Shown one piece after another: positions 15,545 to 23,279 of a stretch of DNA of 33,805 nt. The stretch lies in NCBI GenBank assembly GCA_002457135.1, contig NTKX01000014.1:1-33805 (forward strand), read 5' to 3'. Each line of letters opens with the position of its first letter. Position 1 is the stretch's first letter. Below the pieces are notes generated by a model. That model had not been told where the DNA came from and did not search any database. It saw only the letters and a list, made by a program, of their open reading frames with translations. Source of the DNA: SAR116 cluster bacterium MED-G04. Its GTDB lineage: Bacteria; Pseudomonadota; Alphaproteobacteria; Puniceispirillales; UBA1172. A program made the translations under genes and the position numbers.

Positions 15545-15853
15545 GGTGGAAGAGGACGCTTCTGTTGCCAGGTGCGCCCAAGACCCCGCCAGCAGGGCTC
15601 AACCTACTGGACTTTAATTTGGTTTTTGTGACTGCAATTAAGCAGCGACAGCAACCGGAGCAGTGTTGTCATTTGCAACTACTCAACGGCCCGATGTCGG
15701 TGGTACCATGCCGAGCGAAAACAGTGCCTTTACTACATGCGTCGATCCTGGTTCGCCCCCATAGAATAAGCCCCTTGCCGGTGCCTTTTAATGGTGGAGG
15801 CGCCGGGCACTGCCCCCGGGTCCGCTCTGCCTATTCCACAATGCGTTTATCGC
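15545..15853 (-). ncRNA. ssrA: Transfer-messenger RNA, permuted two-piece form
   Basis: On the minus strand the tag reading frame runs from GCA at 15676 to TAA at 15638 and encodes ANDNTAPVAVAA. The coding piece begins GGGGGCG at 15760. This pairs with CGCCTCC (15802-15796) of the acceptor piece, which ends ACCA at 15792, giving a seven-pair acceptor stem with the G3-U70 wobble recognised by alanyl-tRNA synthetase. A T-arm hairpin (CCGGG, seven-base loop, CCCGG) precedes it. A P2 helix forms between TTCGCTC (15719-15713) and GAGCGGA (15827-15821). The acceptor piece comes first and a 31-base spacer is removed, as in alphaproteobacterial two-piece tmRNA. Both outer ends are estimates: the start from the promoter, the end from the hairpin at 15534-15551. 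Confidence 0.92.
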
Positions 15854-15859
15854 CATAGC

Positions 15860-15888
15860 TTTACAGCCCTTTTAAAATAGACCCTCAA
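15860..15888 (-). promoter_or_regulatory. Probable promoter of ssrA
   Basis: On the minus strand TTGAGG (15888-15883) and TGTAAA (15865-15860) are 17 bases apart, each matching four of six consensus positions. Transcription would start near 15853, just before the acceptor piece. Two 10-bp perfect palindromes lie further upstream, at 15903-15912 and 15950-15959. Confidence 0.5.
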
Positions 15889-15942
15889 GGCGGAAATTCC
15901 AAGCGATATCGCATCACGCCCCGCTCAATAGAGAAAAAGATT

Positions 15943-15972
15943 TTGGCAAGCCCGCGGGCATGACGCTATGAT
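15943..15972 (+). promoter_or_regulatory. Probable promoter of thyA-folA
   Basis: TTGGCA at 15943-15948 and TATGAT at 15967-15972 are 18 bases apart and each match five of six consensus positions. The spacer contains the perfect palindrome GCCCGCGGGC (15950-15959). A small hairpin (GGGTT at 15974, AACCC at 15982) follows in the leader. thyA begins 42 bases after the -10. Confidence 0.55.
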
Positions 15973-16014
15973 AGGGTTGCTAACCCGCAAACAACACTCA
16001 ACAAAAAGCAGCCA

Positions 16015-16809
16015 ATGCAGCCCTATCTTGAACTCCTCGACACCATCCTGACCAAAGGCGATCGCAAGGGAGACCGGACCGGTACCGGCACAATCTCCAT
16101 CTTTGGCTGGCAGTCGCGCTATGACTTGAGCGAGGGATTCCCGCTCATCACCACCAAAAAGCTGCACACAAGGTCAATCATTCATGAGCTGATCTGGTTC
16201 ATCAGGGGTGATACGAACATCGCCTACCTTAAGGAAAATGGCGTATCGATCTGGGATGAATGGGCTGATGAAAACGGTGATCTCGGCCCTGTCTACGGCA
16301 AGCAGTGGCGGCGATGGGAGGCCCCGGACGGCCGCAGCATTGATCAGTTCACCGGGGTTATTGACAGCATCCGCACCAACCCGACATCACGCCGCCTGAT
16401 GGTGTCGGCATGGAATCCGGCCGAGGTGGACCAGATGGCCCTGCCGCCCTGCCACAGTCTGTTCCAGTTCTATGTCAGCAATGGCCGGCTTTCCTGCCAG
16501 CTCTATCAGCGCAGTGCCGATGTTTTTCTCGGCGTGCCGTTCAATATTGCATCCTACGCCCTGCTGACCCATATGGTCGCCCATGTCACGGGGCTGGAGC
16601 CGGGGGATTTTGTCCACACCATGGGTGATGCCCATCTCTACCTTGATCATCTTGATGCAGCGCGTGAACAACTGGCGCGGGAGCCGCGCCCCCTGCCGAA
16701 ACTTGAGCTGATTGACGCACCCCTGGATATTGAGGCGATTACCGCTGACCATATCCGCATATCCGGTTATGATCCGCATCCTCATATTGCTGCAAGGGTT
16801 TCTGTCTGA
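16015..16809 (+). CDS. thyA: Thymidylate synthase
   Basis: ThyA methylates dUMP to dTMP using methylene-tetrahydrofolate, leaving dihydrofolate. At 264 residues it has the same length as the E. coli enzyme and the catalytic cysteine is at the same number, Cys146, in [14 protein letters not shown]. Other blocks are [19 protein letters not shown] (phosphate-binding Arg21), [17 protein letters not shown], and the C-terminal [15 protein letters not shown]. It shares one base with the folA start, so the enzyme producing dihydrofolate is coupled to the one recycling it. A promoter is seen upstream, divergent from ssrA. Confidence 0.98.
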   Translation: MQPYLELLDTILTKGDRKGDRTGTGTISIFGWQSRYDLSEGFPLITTKKLHTRSIIHELIWFIRGDTNIAYLKENGVSIWDEWADENGDLGPVYGKQWRRWEAPDGRSIDQFTGVIDSIRTNPTSRRLMVSAWNPAEVDQMALPPCHSLFQFYVSNGRLSCQLYQRSADVFLGVPFNIASYALLTHMVAHVTGLEPGDFVHTMGDAHLYLDHLDAAREQLAREPRPLPKLELIDAPLDIEAITADHIRISGYDPHPHIAARVSV

Positions 16810-17330
16810 TGCCACATGAAAACTACCCGCTGGTGGCGGTTGTCGCCATGGCGCGTAATCGCGTTATCGGTGATGGTGAAAAACTGCTCTGGCATCTGCC
16901 CGGTGATTTGAAGCGGGTCAAGATGATGACCATGGGCAGGCCGATGATCATGGGTCGCAGGACGTATGAATCGATTGGCCGTCCACTGCCGGGTCGGGCG
17001 AATATCGTTCTCACCAGCCGCCGTGATTACCGCCCTGACGGGGTCATGATCGCCCATGACCCTGAAACGGCGCTTGCCATGGCGGCGGAATGGATCAGCG
17101 GCAAGAATGACAGGATTGGTGAGATCATCATCTTTGGTGGCGGGGAGATTTACCGCGCCTTCCTGGATCGCACCGACAGGGTGGAGTTGACCGAGGTTGA
17201 TCTCGCCCCTGAGGGAAGCGCAACCTTCCCCGGGCTTGAGGATGATCAATGGCAATCTGAAGAGGCTGAGGTCATAGCCGCAAGCGGTGATGCCCCCGGC
17301 CATGCCTTCCTGACCCTCAATCGCCGCTGA
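16809..17330 (+). CDS. folA: Dihydrofolate reductase
   Basis: This enzyme reduces dihydrofolate to tetrahydrofolate with NADPH, restoring the cofactor used by ThyA. The 173-residue protein has the N-terminal VAVVAMARNRVIGDGEKLLWHLPGDL with the substrate-binding acid at Asp33. The NADPH loop GRPMIMGRRTYESIGRPLPGR comes next, then IIIFGGGEIYRAFL. Its ATG overlaps the thyA stop (TGATG). It converges on the Mrp gene with about 38 bases between the two stops. Confidence 0.97.
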   Translation: MPHENYPLVAVVAMARNRVIGDGEKLLWHLPGDLKRVKMMTMGRPMIMGRRTYESIGRPLPGRANIVLTSRRDYRPDGVMIAHDPETALAMAAEWISGKNDRIGEIIIFGGGEIYRAFLDRTDRVELTEVDLAPEGSATFPGLEDDQWQSEEAEVIAASGDAPGHAFLTLNRR

Positions 17331-17368
17331 CCTGATCAGCAGGGTCAATAACCCGCCAACCCTGATAC

Positions 17369-18451
17369 TCAGCCGATCGTGATTTTGGGTGCTTTCGGTG
17401 CGCTATCGGGGAGGGATTCCAGCAGTTTTGCGGCAATACCGCGATAAACCTCGGCATGCTTGCTATCGGGCATGCTGGCCACAATCGGGGTGCCTGCATC
17501 GGAATTGGCGCGGATTTCCATTTCCAGCGGGATCGGGCCGAGGAACGGGACATCCAGTTTCCTGGCTTCCATCTCGGCCCCGCCATGCCCGAAGATATGG
17601 GCCTCATCACCGCAACTCGGGCAGATGAAATAGCTCATATTCTCAATAATACCCAGCACCGGCACGTTGACCTTGCGGAACATGTTCAGCCCTTTGCGGG
17701 CATCAATCAGGGCCAGGTCCTGCGGTGTTGATACAATCACCGCGCCCGCCAGCTTGCATCGCTGTGACAGTGTCAGCTGGGCATCCCCTGTGCCGGGGGG
17801 CATGTCGATGATCAGGATATCCGGCTCCCCCCAGTCGACATCCTTCAGCATCTGTTCCAGCGCGGACATCACCATGGGGCCGCGCCAGATGGTCGGTGCG
17901 TCCTCTTCCATCAGAAAGCCGATCGACATGGCCTTCAGTCCAAAGGCCTCAATCGGCACGATGCGTTTGTTGGCGGTGCTGGGTCGCTGGCTGGTGCCAA
18001 GCAGGCGCGGCAGGGAAGGGCCGTAGATATCGGCATCCAGGATTGCCACGGTCTTGCCAAGGTCTTTCAGCGCCAGCGCCAGGTTGATCGATGTGGTTGA
18101 TTTGCCGACCCCGCCCTTGCCCGATGCAACCGCGATAATTTGACGCGCAGGCTCATGCATGACGTTTTCAGCGGGTTGCTGCTGCGGCTGGGCCGGTTGC
18201 TGTTTACGATGAGAGGTCAGCATGGCGGTGGCCGATGCAACACCATCCAGCGCCAGAACCGCGGCCTCAGCCGCGTCCTTAAGGGGGGCTGCCTTGGCCG
18301 CTTCGGATGGGTCAATCTCAATGCTGAAGCCGATATTGCCATCCTTGATGATGACACCCGAAATGATCCCGGCCGCCACCAGATCGATTTCCTGACCCTT
18401 TACAGTAACGGTCTTCAGGGCTTCAAGAATGCTGCTTTCATCCAGTTTCAT
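17369..18451 (-). CDS. apbC: Mrp/ApbC family iron-sulfur carrier ATPase
   Basis: This P-loop ATPase of the Mrp/NBP35 family is thought to hold and pass on iron-sulfur clusters in the cytoplasm. The N-terminus (about residues 5-80) is a MIP18/DUF59-like domain. A Gln- and Pro-rich linker follows, then the ATPase domain with the deviant Walker A SGKGGVGKST (Lys117), DADIYGPSLPRLLG, and the Walker B region IIDMPPGTGDAQLTLSQ. The cluster-binding CPSC motif is at Cys277 and Cys280. The 360-residue length is normal. Glycolate oxidase and the class I fumarase nearby both need clusters, but adjacency alone proves no link. Confidence 0.93.
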   Translation of the reverse strand: MKLDESSILEALKTVTVKGQEIDLVAAGIISGVIIKDGNIGFSIEIDPSEAAKAAPLKDAAEAAVLALDGVASATAMLTSHRKQQPAQPQQQPAENVMHEPARQIIAVASGKGGVGKSTTSINLALALKDLGKTVAILDADIYGPSLPRLLGTSQRPSTANKRIVPIEAFGLKAMSIGFLMEEDAPTIWRGPMVMSALEQMLKDVDWGEPDILIIDMPPGTGDAQLTLSQRCKLAGAVIVSTPQDLALIDARKGLNMFRKVNVPVLGIIENMSYFICPSCGDEAHIFGHGGAEMEARKLDVPFLGPIPLEMEIRANSDAGTPIVASMPDSKHAEVYRGIAAKLLESLPDSAPKAPKITIG

Positions 18452-18547
18452 GGTGTTGATCTCTCTTCGGAAAAGGGGTGGTGTTGATTTGAAGACGTTA
18501 CGGTTGAAAACCCCGTCCTATGAACAAATATGTTAGGGGTGAAAGAA

Positions 18548-18576
18548 TTTACAAGCACAACTCTTTATTGTGTTAT
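18548..18576 (+). promoter_or_regulatory. Probable promoter of hflKC
   Basis: TTTACA at 18548-18553 (five of six) and TGTTAT at 18571-18576 (four of six) are 17 bases apart, 38 bases before the hflK start. It sits in the gap divergent from the Mrp gene. Confidence 0.45.
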
Positions 18577-18614
18577 CACTGATTTTGGAAATTGACCATG
18601 GACCGGAGACGATA

Positions 18615-19709
18615 ATGCCCTGGAATAATCAAGGAAATGGCGGGGGTGGCCCCTGGGGGAATGGCCCTAACCAGCCTCGCGGTGGCTCCCCTTTTGGTGG
18701 CGGCAAGCCACCTGAATTTGATGATGTCCTGCGTCAGGGCAAGGAACAGTTCAGCCGGATGGTGCCAGGCGGTTTCGGCAGCAAGCGGACCCTCACGATT
18801 ATTGGCCTGATACTGCTGATCCTGTGGCTGCTGTCGGGTTTCTATCGTGTCAATCCACAGCAGCAGGGTGTTGTATTGCGCTTTGGTGAATGGATTTCAA
18901 CAACCTCACCGGGCCTGCATTATCACCTGCCTTACCCGATTGAAACGGTCCTTAAACCTGAGGTCACTCGTGATAACCGTATTGATGTCGGTTTCCGTTC
19001 CAGTGGCAGGGAAGGCGGCAGCCGCCGTGACGTGGCGTTTGAAAGCCAGATGATCACGGGCGATGAAAACATTGTTGATATCGATTTCGTGGTGTTCTGG
19101 CGGATCGGTGACGCTGGCCAGTTCCTTTTCAACATGGTTGATCCGGTGGAAACCACCAAGGTTGCGGCTGAAGCCATGATGCGTGAGATCGTCGGCGGGG
19201 TTGATATCCAGTTTGCCCTGACCGATGGTCGTCAGCAAATCCAGGCAGAGGCACGGACTCGGCTCCAGGACCTGCTCAATGAATATGAGGCTGGCATCAA
19301 CATTCGTGAGATCCAGTTGCTGTCGGTTGACCCGCCATCACAGGTTATCGATGCCTTTAACGAGGTCCAGAGAGCGCGTCAGGATAGGGACAGGCTGAAA
19401 AACGAGGCTGAGGCCTACCGTAATGACATGGTCCCCCGCGCCCGTGGTGATGCTGCCCGTATCGTGGCCGAAGCCGAGGCCTATGAGGCCGAGGTGGTGA
19501 GCAGGGCCGAAGGTGACGCATCGCGTTTCGGTCAGGTTTTCGAAGCCTATGAGCAGAACCGTGATGTCACGCGAGAGCGTATTTATATTGAAACCCTCGA
19601 AGAAATTCTGGGCAACGTCAACAAGGTCATCATTGATCAGGATGGCGGTGCAGCAGGGGTAGTGCCATACCTGCCGCTCCAGGAACTGACCCGTACGAAG
19701 GGGAACTGA
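18615..19709 (+). CDS. hflK: HflK, subunit of the FtsH-regulating membrane complex
   Basis: HflK and HflC form an inner-membrane SPFH complex that surrounds and modulates the FtsH protease. The 364-residue protein has the typical Gly- and Pro-rich cytosolic N-terminus, one membrane segment at about residues 58-75, then YRVNPQQQGVVLRFGEW and the SPFH domain. A helical region rich in Ala, Glu and Arg follows (GDAARIVAEAEAYEAEVVSRAEGDA). ATG 18615 is chosen because GGAG lies six bases upstream and the product starts MPWNNQGNGG, as in the family; a longer frame from 18570 lacks support. hflC begins three bases after the stop. Confidence 0.95.
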   Translation: MPWNNQGNGGGGPWGNGPNQPRGGSPFGGGKPPEFDDVLRQGKEQFSRMVPGGFGSKRTLTIIGLILLILWLLSGFYRVNPQQQGVVLRFGEWISTTSPGLHYHLPYPIETVLKPEVTRDNRIDVGFRSSGREGGSRRDVAFESQMITGDENIVDIDFVVFWRIGDAGQFLFNMVDPVETTKVAAEAMMREIVGGVDIQFALTDGRQQIQAEARTRLQDLLNEYEAGINIREIQLLSVDPPSQVIDAFNEVQRARQDRDRLKNEAEAYRNDMVPRARGDAARIVAEAEAYEAEVVSRAEGDASRFGQVFEAYEQNRDVTRERIYIETLEEILGNVNKVIIDQDGGAAGVVPYLPLQELTRTKGN

Positions 19710-19712
19710 GCC

Positions 19713-20588
19713 ATGAAAAAATCAACCATATCCATGATCGTTGTTGCTGCTTTCGGTCTCATTGCGTTCAGCATGCTGTTCATTGTTGAGCAGACCCAGC
19801 AGGGCATCGTTCTCCAGTTTGGTGAGCCGAAACGGACTTTGCGTGAACCTGGCCTGAATTGGAAACTCCCTTTTATTCAGGACGTTGTGTTCTATGAAAA
19901 CAGGGTTATTTCGACAATTTCATCCGATAGTGAGGAAGTCATCCTCGCTGATCAGAAACGTCTTGAGGTTGATACCTACGCCCGTTACCGGATCGTTGAC
20001 CCGCTGCTGTTCTATCAGACGGTTCGCAATGTCCGCGGGGCTGAACAGCGCCTTGATGCGATGATCGATTCATCCGTTCGTCGTGTGCTGGGTGGTACAA
20101 CGCTGGTTGACCTTCTGTCCAGTGCCCGCAGTGCCATCATCAGGGACATCAGTTCCGAGGTGAACAGATCAGCCAAATCGCTTGGGCTTGAAATCGTTGA
20201 TGTGCGGATCCGCCGTGCCGATTACCCTGATGCAACGTCACAGAACATCTTCAACAGGATGAAATCCGAACGTGAACGGGAAGCCAAGGAATTCCGCGCC
20301 ACGGGTGAAGAAGAGGCCCAGAAAATCCGGGCTGATGCGGACAAGACGGTGACCGTGATGCTGGCCGAAGCGCGGCGTGAAAGCGAAATCCTGCGTGGTC
20401 AGGGTGATGCGCTGTCGATCAAGATTTACGCTGATGCCTTTGGTCAGGATGAAGAATTTTTTGCCTTCTACCGGTCCATGCAGGCGTATCGCAAGACCTT
20501 CACTGATGATGGCACGTCCCTCGTGATTTCGCCGGACAGTGAGTTCTTCCGCTACTTCGGCTACAAATCAGGCGAAAAGGGCGAATAG
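19713..20588 (+). CDS. hflC: HflC, subunit of the FtsH-regulating membrane complex
   Basis: This partner of HflK has 291 residues. An N-terminal membrane anchor covers about residues 6-24, then comes FIVEQTQQGIVLQFGEPKRTLREPGLNWKLPF, the start of the SPFH domain. RRADYPDATSQNIFNRMKSEREREAKEFRATGEEEAQKIRADADK-type sequence forms the long helix, and MQAYRKTFTDDGTSLVISPDSEFFRYF closes the protein as in other HflC. The last codons and the stop also form the left arm and loop of an intrinsic terminator, so the hflKC transcript probably ends here and degP has its own promoter. Confidence 0.95.
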   Translation: MKKSTISMIVVAAFGLIAFSMLFIVEQTQQGIVLQFGEPKRTLREPGLNWKLPFIQDVVFYENRVISTISSDSEEVILADQKRLEVDTYARYRIVDPLLFYQTVRNVRGAEQRLDAMIDSSVRRVLGGTTLVDLLSSARSAIIRDISSEVNRSAKSLGLEIVDVRIRRADYPDATSQNIFNRMKSEREREAKEFRATGEEEAQKIRADADKTVTVMLAEARRESEILRGQGDALSIKIYADAFGQDEEFFAFYRSMQAYRKTFTDDGTSLVISPDSEFFRYFGYKSGEKGE

Positions 20589-20597
20589 CGCCCTTTT
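20575..20597 (+). terminator. Intrinsic terminator overlapping the hflC stop
   Basis: A nine-pair perfect stem, AAAAGGGCG at 20575-20583 with CGCCCTTTT at 20589-20597, has the hflC stop codon in its five-base loop region. The T run is only four bases, followed by CCTC. Confidence 0.65.
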
Positions 20598-20637
20598 CCT
20601 CAAGCCTCCCCTCAGGTCACCTCTCAGCATCGCCTTT

Positions 20638-20667
20638 TTGGCTAATGAACGGTTCTGACCTGATAAT
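20638..20667 (+). promoter_or_regulatory. Possible promoter of degP
   Basis: TTGGCT at 20638-20643 and GATAAT at 20662-20667 (five of six) are 18 bases apart, leaving a leader of about 60 bases. I see no convincing heat-shock or sigma-E site. Confidence 0.4.
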
Positions 20668-20733
20668 GGCCACAGTCATGACATGATTTTGGGCTCAATT
20701 AACTGAATTGAACACTACACGGAGTTTTTTTCC

Positions 20734-22191
20734 ATGATAATTGCATTCCCTCAGCAAACCACCCGCCCGATGATGAGGCTGGTGATGGCTACGGCATTAA
20801 TGGCAGTAGCCATGTTCTACGGAATAGCAGCCAGCGCCCATGAACGCCCTGACAGCTTTGCCAACCTGTCGAAAGCGCTAAGCCCGGCGGTGGTCAACAT
20901 CTCCACCACCACGCTGGTTGATGACAGGGAAAATGGCTTCCCGCAATTCCCGCCCGGCTCCCCTTTTGAAGATTTCCTTGAGGAATTCCGCAACCGTGGT
21001 GGCCAGCGTCAGGCCCAGGCCCTCGGTTCAGGCTTCATCATTGATGAAAGCGGGATTGTTGTGACCAACAACCACGTTATTGAAACCGCTGACCAGATCA
21101 GGGTCGTGTTGCATAACGACAAGACCTTTGATGCCGAACTGCTGGGCCGTGACCCGAAAACCGATATTGCGGTGCTTCGGATCAACCCCGATGGTGAAAA
21201 GCTGACCAGCGTTACCTTTGGTGACAGCGACAAGGTCAGTGTCGGTGACTGGGTGCTGGCCATCGGTAACCCGTTTGGTCTTGGCGGCACGGTCACAGCC
21301 GGGATTGTTTCGGCCCGTGGCCGGGATATCGGCAACGGCCCCTATGATGATTTCATCCAGACCGATGCCTCGATCAACCGCGGTAACTCCGGCGGGCCTC
21401 TCTTCAACCTTGATGGTGAGGTGATCGGGATCAACACGGCTATTTTCTCCCAGTCCGGGGGTTCGGTCGGGATCGGGTTTGCGATCTCAGCCAATCTCGC
21501 CATCAACGTGGTGGATCAGCTGGAAGAATTCGGCCGCACCCGTCGTGGCTGGCTCGGTGTCTTTATTCAGGAAGTCACGCCTGAGATCGCCGAAAGCCTC
21601 GGCCTTGAAAATGAAATGGGCGCGCTGGTGTCATCGGTGCATGAACAGGGTCCGGCCAAAATGGGCGGGGTCCAGTCGGGTGATATCATCATCAGCTTTG
21701 ATGGCAAGCCGATCATGGATATGAAGAGCCTGCCAAGGATCGTGGCTGAAACCGCCATTGGCAAATCCGTCAAGGTTGAGGTGATGCGCAATGGCGAGAA
21801 GCAAGCCCTTGAGATTACCCTGGGTGAGCTGGAACAGGCTGAACAGAACGGCCTCCTGACTGGTCGCGCCAGCCCTGATGACAATGCTCCGCAAAGCTTT
21901 GGCAGCCTCGGCTTTACCGTGGCCCCCATTGGTGATGAGGCCCGCAAGCAGTTCAACCTGCCCGAAGACCTGGGCGGCGTGATTGTCACCGAAGTCATTG
22001 AGGGCAGCCCTGCGGCTGAACGTGGTCTGGATGTCGGTGATGTCATTCGCCGCATCGGCCAGATGCAGATCAACTCAAAGGCTGACCTCACCAAAGGCAT
22101 TACCGAAGCGCAGGAACAGAAGAAATCATCCTTCCTCCTGCTGGTTCGCCGTGGTGACCGGGAACGCTTTGTGGCCATGCCTATTGAATAG
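20734..22191 (+). CDS. degP: Periplasmic serine protease, DegP/HtrA family (Do)
   Basis: This periplasmic protease and chaperone degrades or refolds damaged envelope proteins. The 485-residue precursor has a signal peptide with a hydrophobic core at about residues 16-32 and a likely cut after Ala35 (AASA before HERP). The catalytic triad is His114 (TNNHVI), Asp144 (KTDIAVL) and Ser219 (RGNSGGPLF). Two PDZ domains follow, around residues 270-370 and 385-480. CGGAG lies upstream of ATG 20734. The stop is inside a duplicated 16-bp unit and a strong terminator follows. DegP, DegQ and MucD cannot be told apart by eye. Confidence 0.95.
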   Translation: MIIAFPQQTTRPMMRLVMATALMAVAMFYGIAASAHERPDSFANLSKALSPAVVNISTTTLVDDRENGFPQFPPGSPFEDFLEEFRNRGGQRQAQALGSGFIIDESGIVVTNNHVIETADQIRVVLHNDKTFDAELLGRDPKTDIAVLRINPDGEKLTSVTFGDSDKVSVGDWVLAIGNPFGLGGTVTAGIVSARGRDIGNGPYDDFIQTDASINRGNSGGPLFNLDGEVIGINTAIFSQSGGSVGIGFAISANLAINVVDQLEEFGRTRRGWLGVFIQEVTPEIAESLGLENEMGALVSSVHEQGPAKMGGVQSGDIIISFDGKPIMDMKSLPRIVAETAIGKSVKVEVMRNGEKQALEITLGELEQAEQNGLLTGRASPDDNAPQSFGSLGFTVAPIGDEARKQFNLPEDLGGVIVTEVIEGSPAAERGLDVGDVIRRIGQMQINSKADLTKGITEAQEQKKSSFLLLVRRGDRERFVAMPIE

Positions 22192-22214
22192 GGGGCCTAT
22201 TGAGTAGGTGGCCT
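22179..22214. repeat. 16-bp tandem repeat over the degP stop codon
   Basis: Units 22179-22194 (GCCTATTGAATAGGGG) and 22195-22210 (GCCTATTGAGTAGGTG) match at 14 of 16 positions, and GCCT begins a third. The degP stop TAG (22189-22191) is in the first unit and a shifted copy of TAG is in the second. Confidence 0.85.
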
Positions 22215-22230
22215 CAAATACCGAAAACAG

Positions 22231-22258
22231 AAAAGGCAGGGTTATCCCTGCCTTTTTT
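22231..22258. terminator. Bidirectional intrinsic terminator between degP and serB
   Basis: An eleven-pair perfect stem, AAAAGGCAGGG at 22231-22241 with CCCTGCCTTTT at 22246-22256, has a TTAT loop. T runs follow on the plus strand and, through the A run, on the minus strand. It suits the convergent degP and serB genes. Confidence 0.93.
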
Positions 22259-22280
22259 CATGCCAATATCGCGGGGATAA

Positions 22281-23192
22281 TCAGCTGCGCGTGATCATGC
22301 TGTCGTCATAGCCCTGTAGCCACAACATCCCCCTCAGGTCAGTGTGATCGAGCCAATACGGGGTCACGGCCTTCAGTGCATCCTTGCCCTGATAGGCAAC
22401 GCCCATCCCGGCCCGTTCGGTCATGCCCCGGTCATTGGCGCCGTCACCGATGGTGGCGACATCATCGGGCGTGATGCCGAGGGCTTCGATTTCCCGGTCC
22501 AGAATAGTGCGTTTGGAATGCTGGTCCAGCACCGGGTCGGTTACCTCACCCGTTATCACCCCGTCACGCACCACCAGCGTGTTGGCAAAATGGGCATCAA
22601 AGCCGAGCCTGCCGCCGATCACTTCGGTCAGAAAGGTAAACCCGCCTGAGGCCAGGACCGTTCGAACCCCATGCCTCCTCAAGGTTGTCACCAGTTCGGT
22701 TGCCCCCGGGTTGCATTCAGCCTCGGCAATAATGGTGTCAATCAGGCTGGTCGGGCTTCCCGCCAGCATGCCGACACGGGCCTTGAGCGACTGGGAAAAA
22801 TCAAGCTCCCCCCGCATCGACCGTGCGGTAATCGTTGCAACCTCATCACCCTTGCCCGCGAGGCGAGCCAGATCATCAAGCGATTCAGATGAAATGATGG
22901 TGCTGTCCATATCCGCGATCATGAGGGCTTTGCGGCGACCGTCGGCAGGGATGAAATTGATATCCGCCGGTATTCCGCCCATCATCTCCCCCAGCATTTC
23001 CCCCAGCATTTCCCGGGCCTTTGTGAGTGAGGGGTTACCCTCAACCTCAGCCTCAAGGGCATGGCCGGGGCTGAGCCATCGGTAGGGGCCGGGCTTGCCG
23101 CCCGCCGCCTCAATGATCGTGCCAAGGGCAGCTTCGGCATCGGGGCCAAGACCGGGGGCGTGGGTGGCGGAAAGGAGGGCTATCTGCTTCAT
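22281..23192 (-). CDS. serB: Phosphoserine phosphatase
   Basis: SerB removes phosphate from phosphoserine in the last step of serine synthesis. Serine is also the substrate of PssA in this window. The 303-residue HAD enzyme has ADMDSTIISSESLDDLARLAG (nucleophile Asp94, acid Asp96), SGGFTFLTEVI and TIGDGANDRGMTERAGMGVAYQGK. The N-terminal third is the variable, ACT-like region of longer SerB forms. It includes a 12-bp in-frame duplication giving EMLG-EMLG-EMMG around residues 61-72. The ATG at 23192 lacks a clear ribosome binding site. The gene is divergent from miaA. Confidence 0.94.
   Translation of the reverse strand: MKQIALLSATHAPGLGPDAEAALGTIIEAAGGKPGPYRWLSPGHALEAEVEGNPSLTKAREMLGEMLGEMMGGIPADINFIPADGRRKALMIADMDSTIISSESLDDLARLAGKGDEVATITARSMRGELDFSQSLKARVGMLAGSPTSLIDTIIAEAECNPGATELVTTLRRHGVRTVLASGGFTFLTEVIGGRLGFDAHFANTLVVRDGVITGEVTDPVLDQHSKRTILDREIEALGITPDDVATIGDGANDRGMTERAGMGVAYQGKDALKAVTPYWLDHTDLRGMLWLQGYDDSMITRS
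22987..23010. repeat. 12-bp perfect tandem duplication in serB
   Basis: TCCCCCAGCATT occurs twice back to back (22987-22998 and 22999-23010), in frame. On the minus strand it adds one EMLG-type unit in the variable N-terminal region of SerB. Confidence 0.9.
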
Positions 23193-23279
23193 GGCAACAC
23201 GTTATCGCGTATCAGTGGAAAAATGTCTATAAGGGGGCTTGGACCCTTTACCGGCGTTGACAGGGAACTTCCACCCCCC

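Noticed and set aside
15565-15858. A 97-codon open frame on the plus strand
   Set aside because: It lies opposite the tmRNA gene, whose structure and tag explain the sequence fully; the product has no recognisable features.
18570-18614. Longer hflK start
   Set aside because: The added residues lie over the promoter region, and ATG 18615 has a good ribosome binding site and the family N-terminus.
23061-23279. Upstream extension of miaA
   Set aside because: The frame is open but overlaps the serB 5' end on the other strand, and its codons differ from the rest of the gene.
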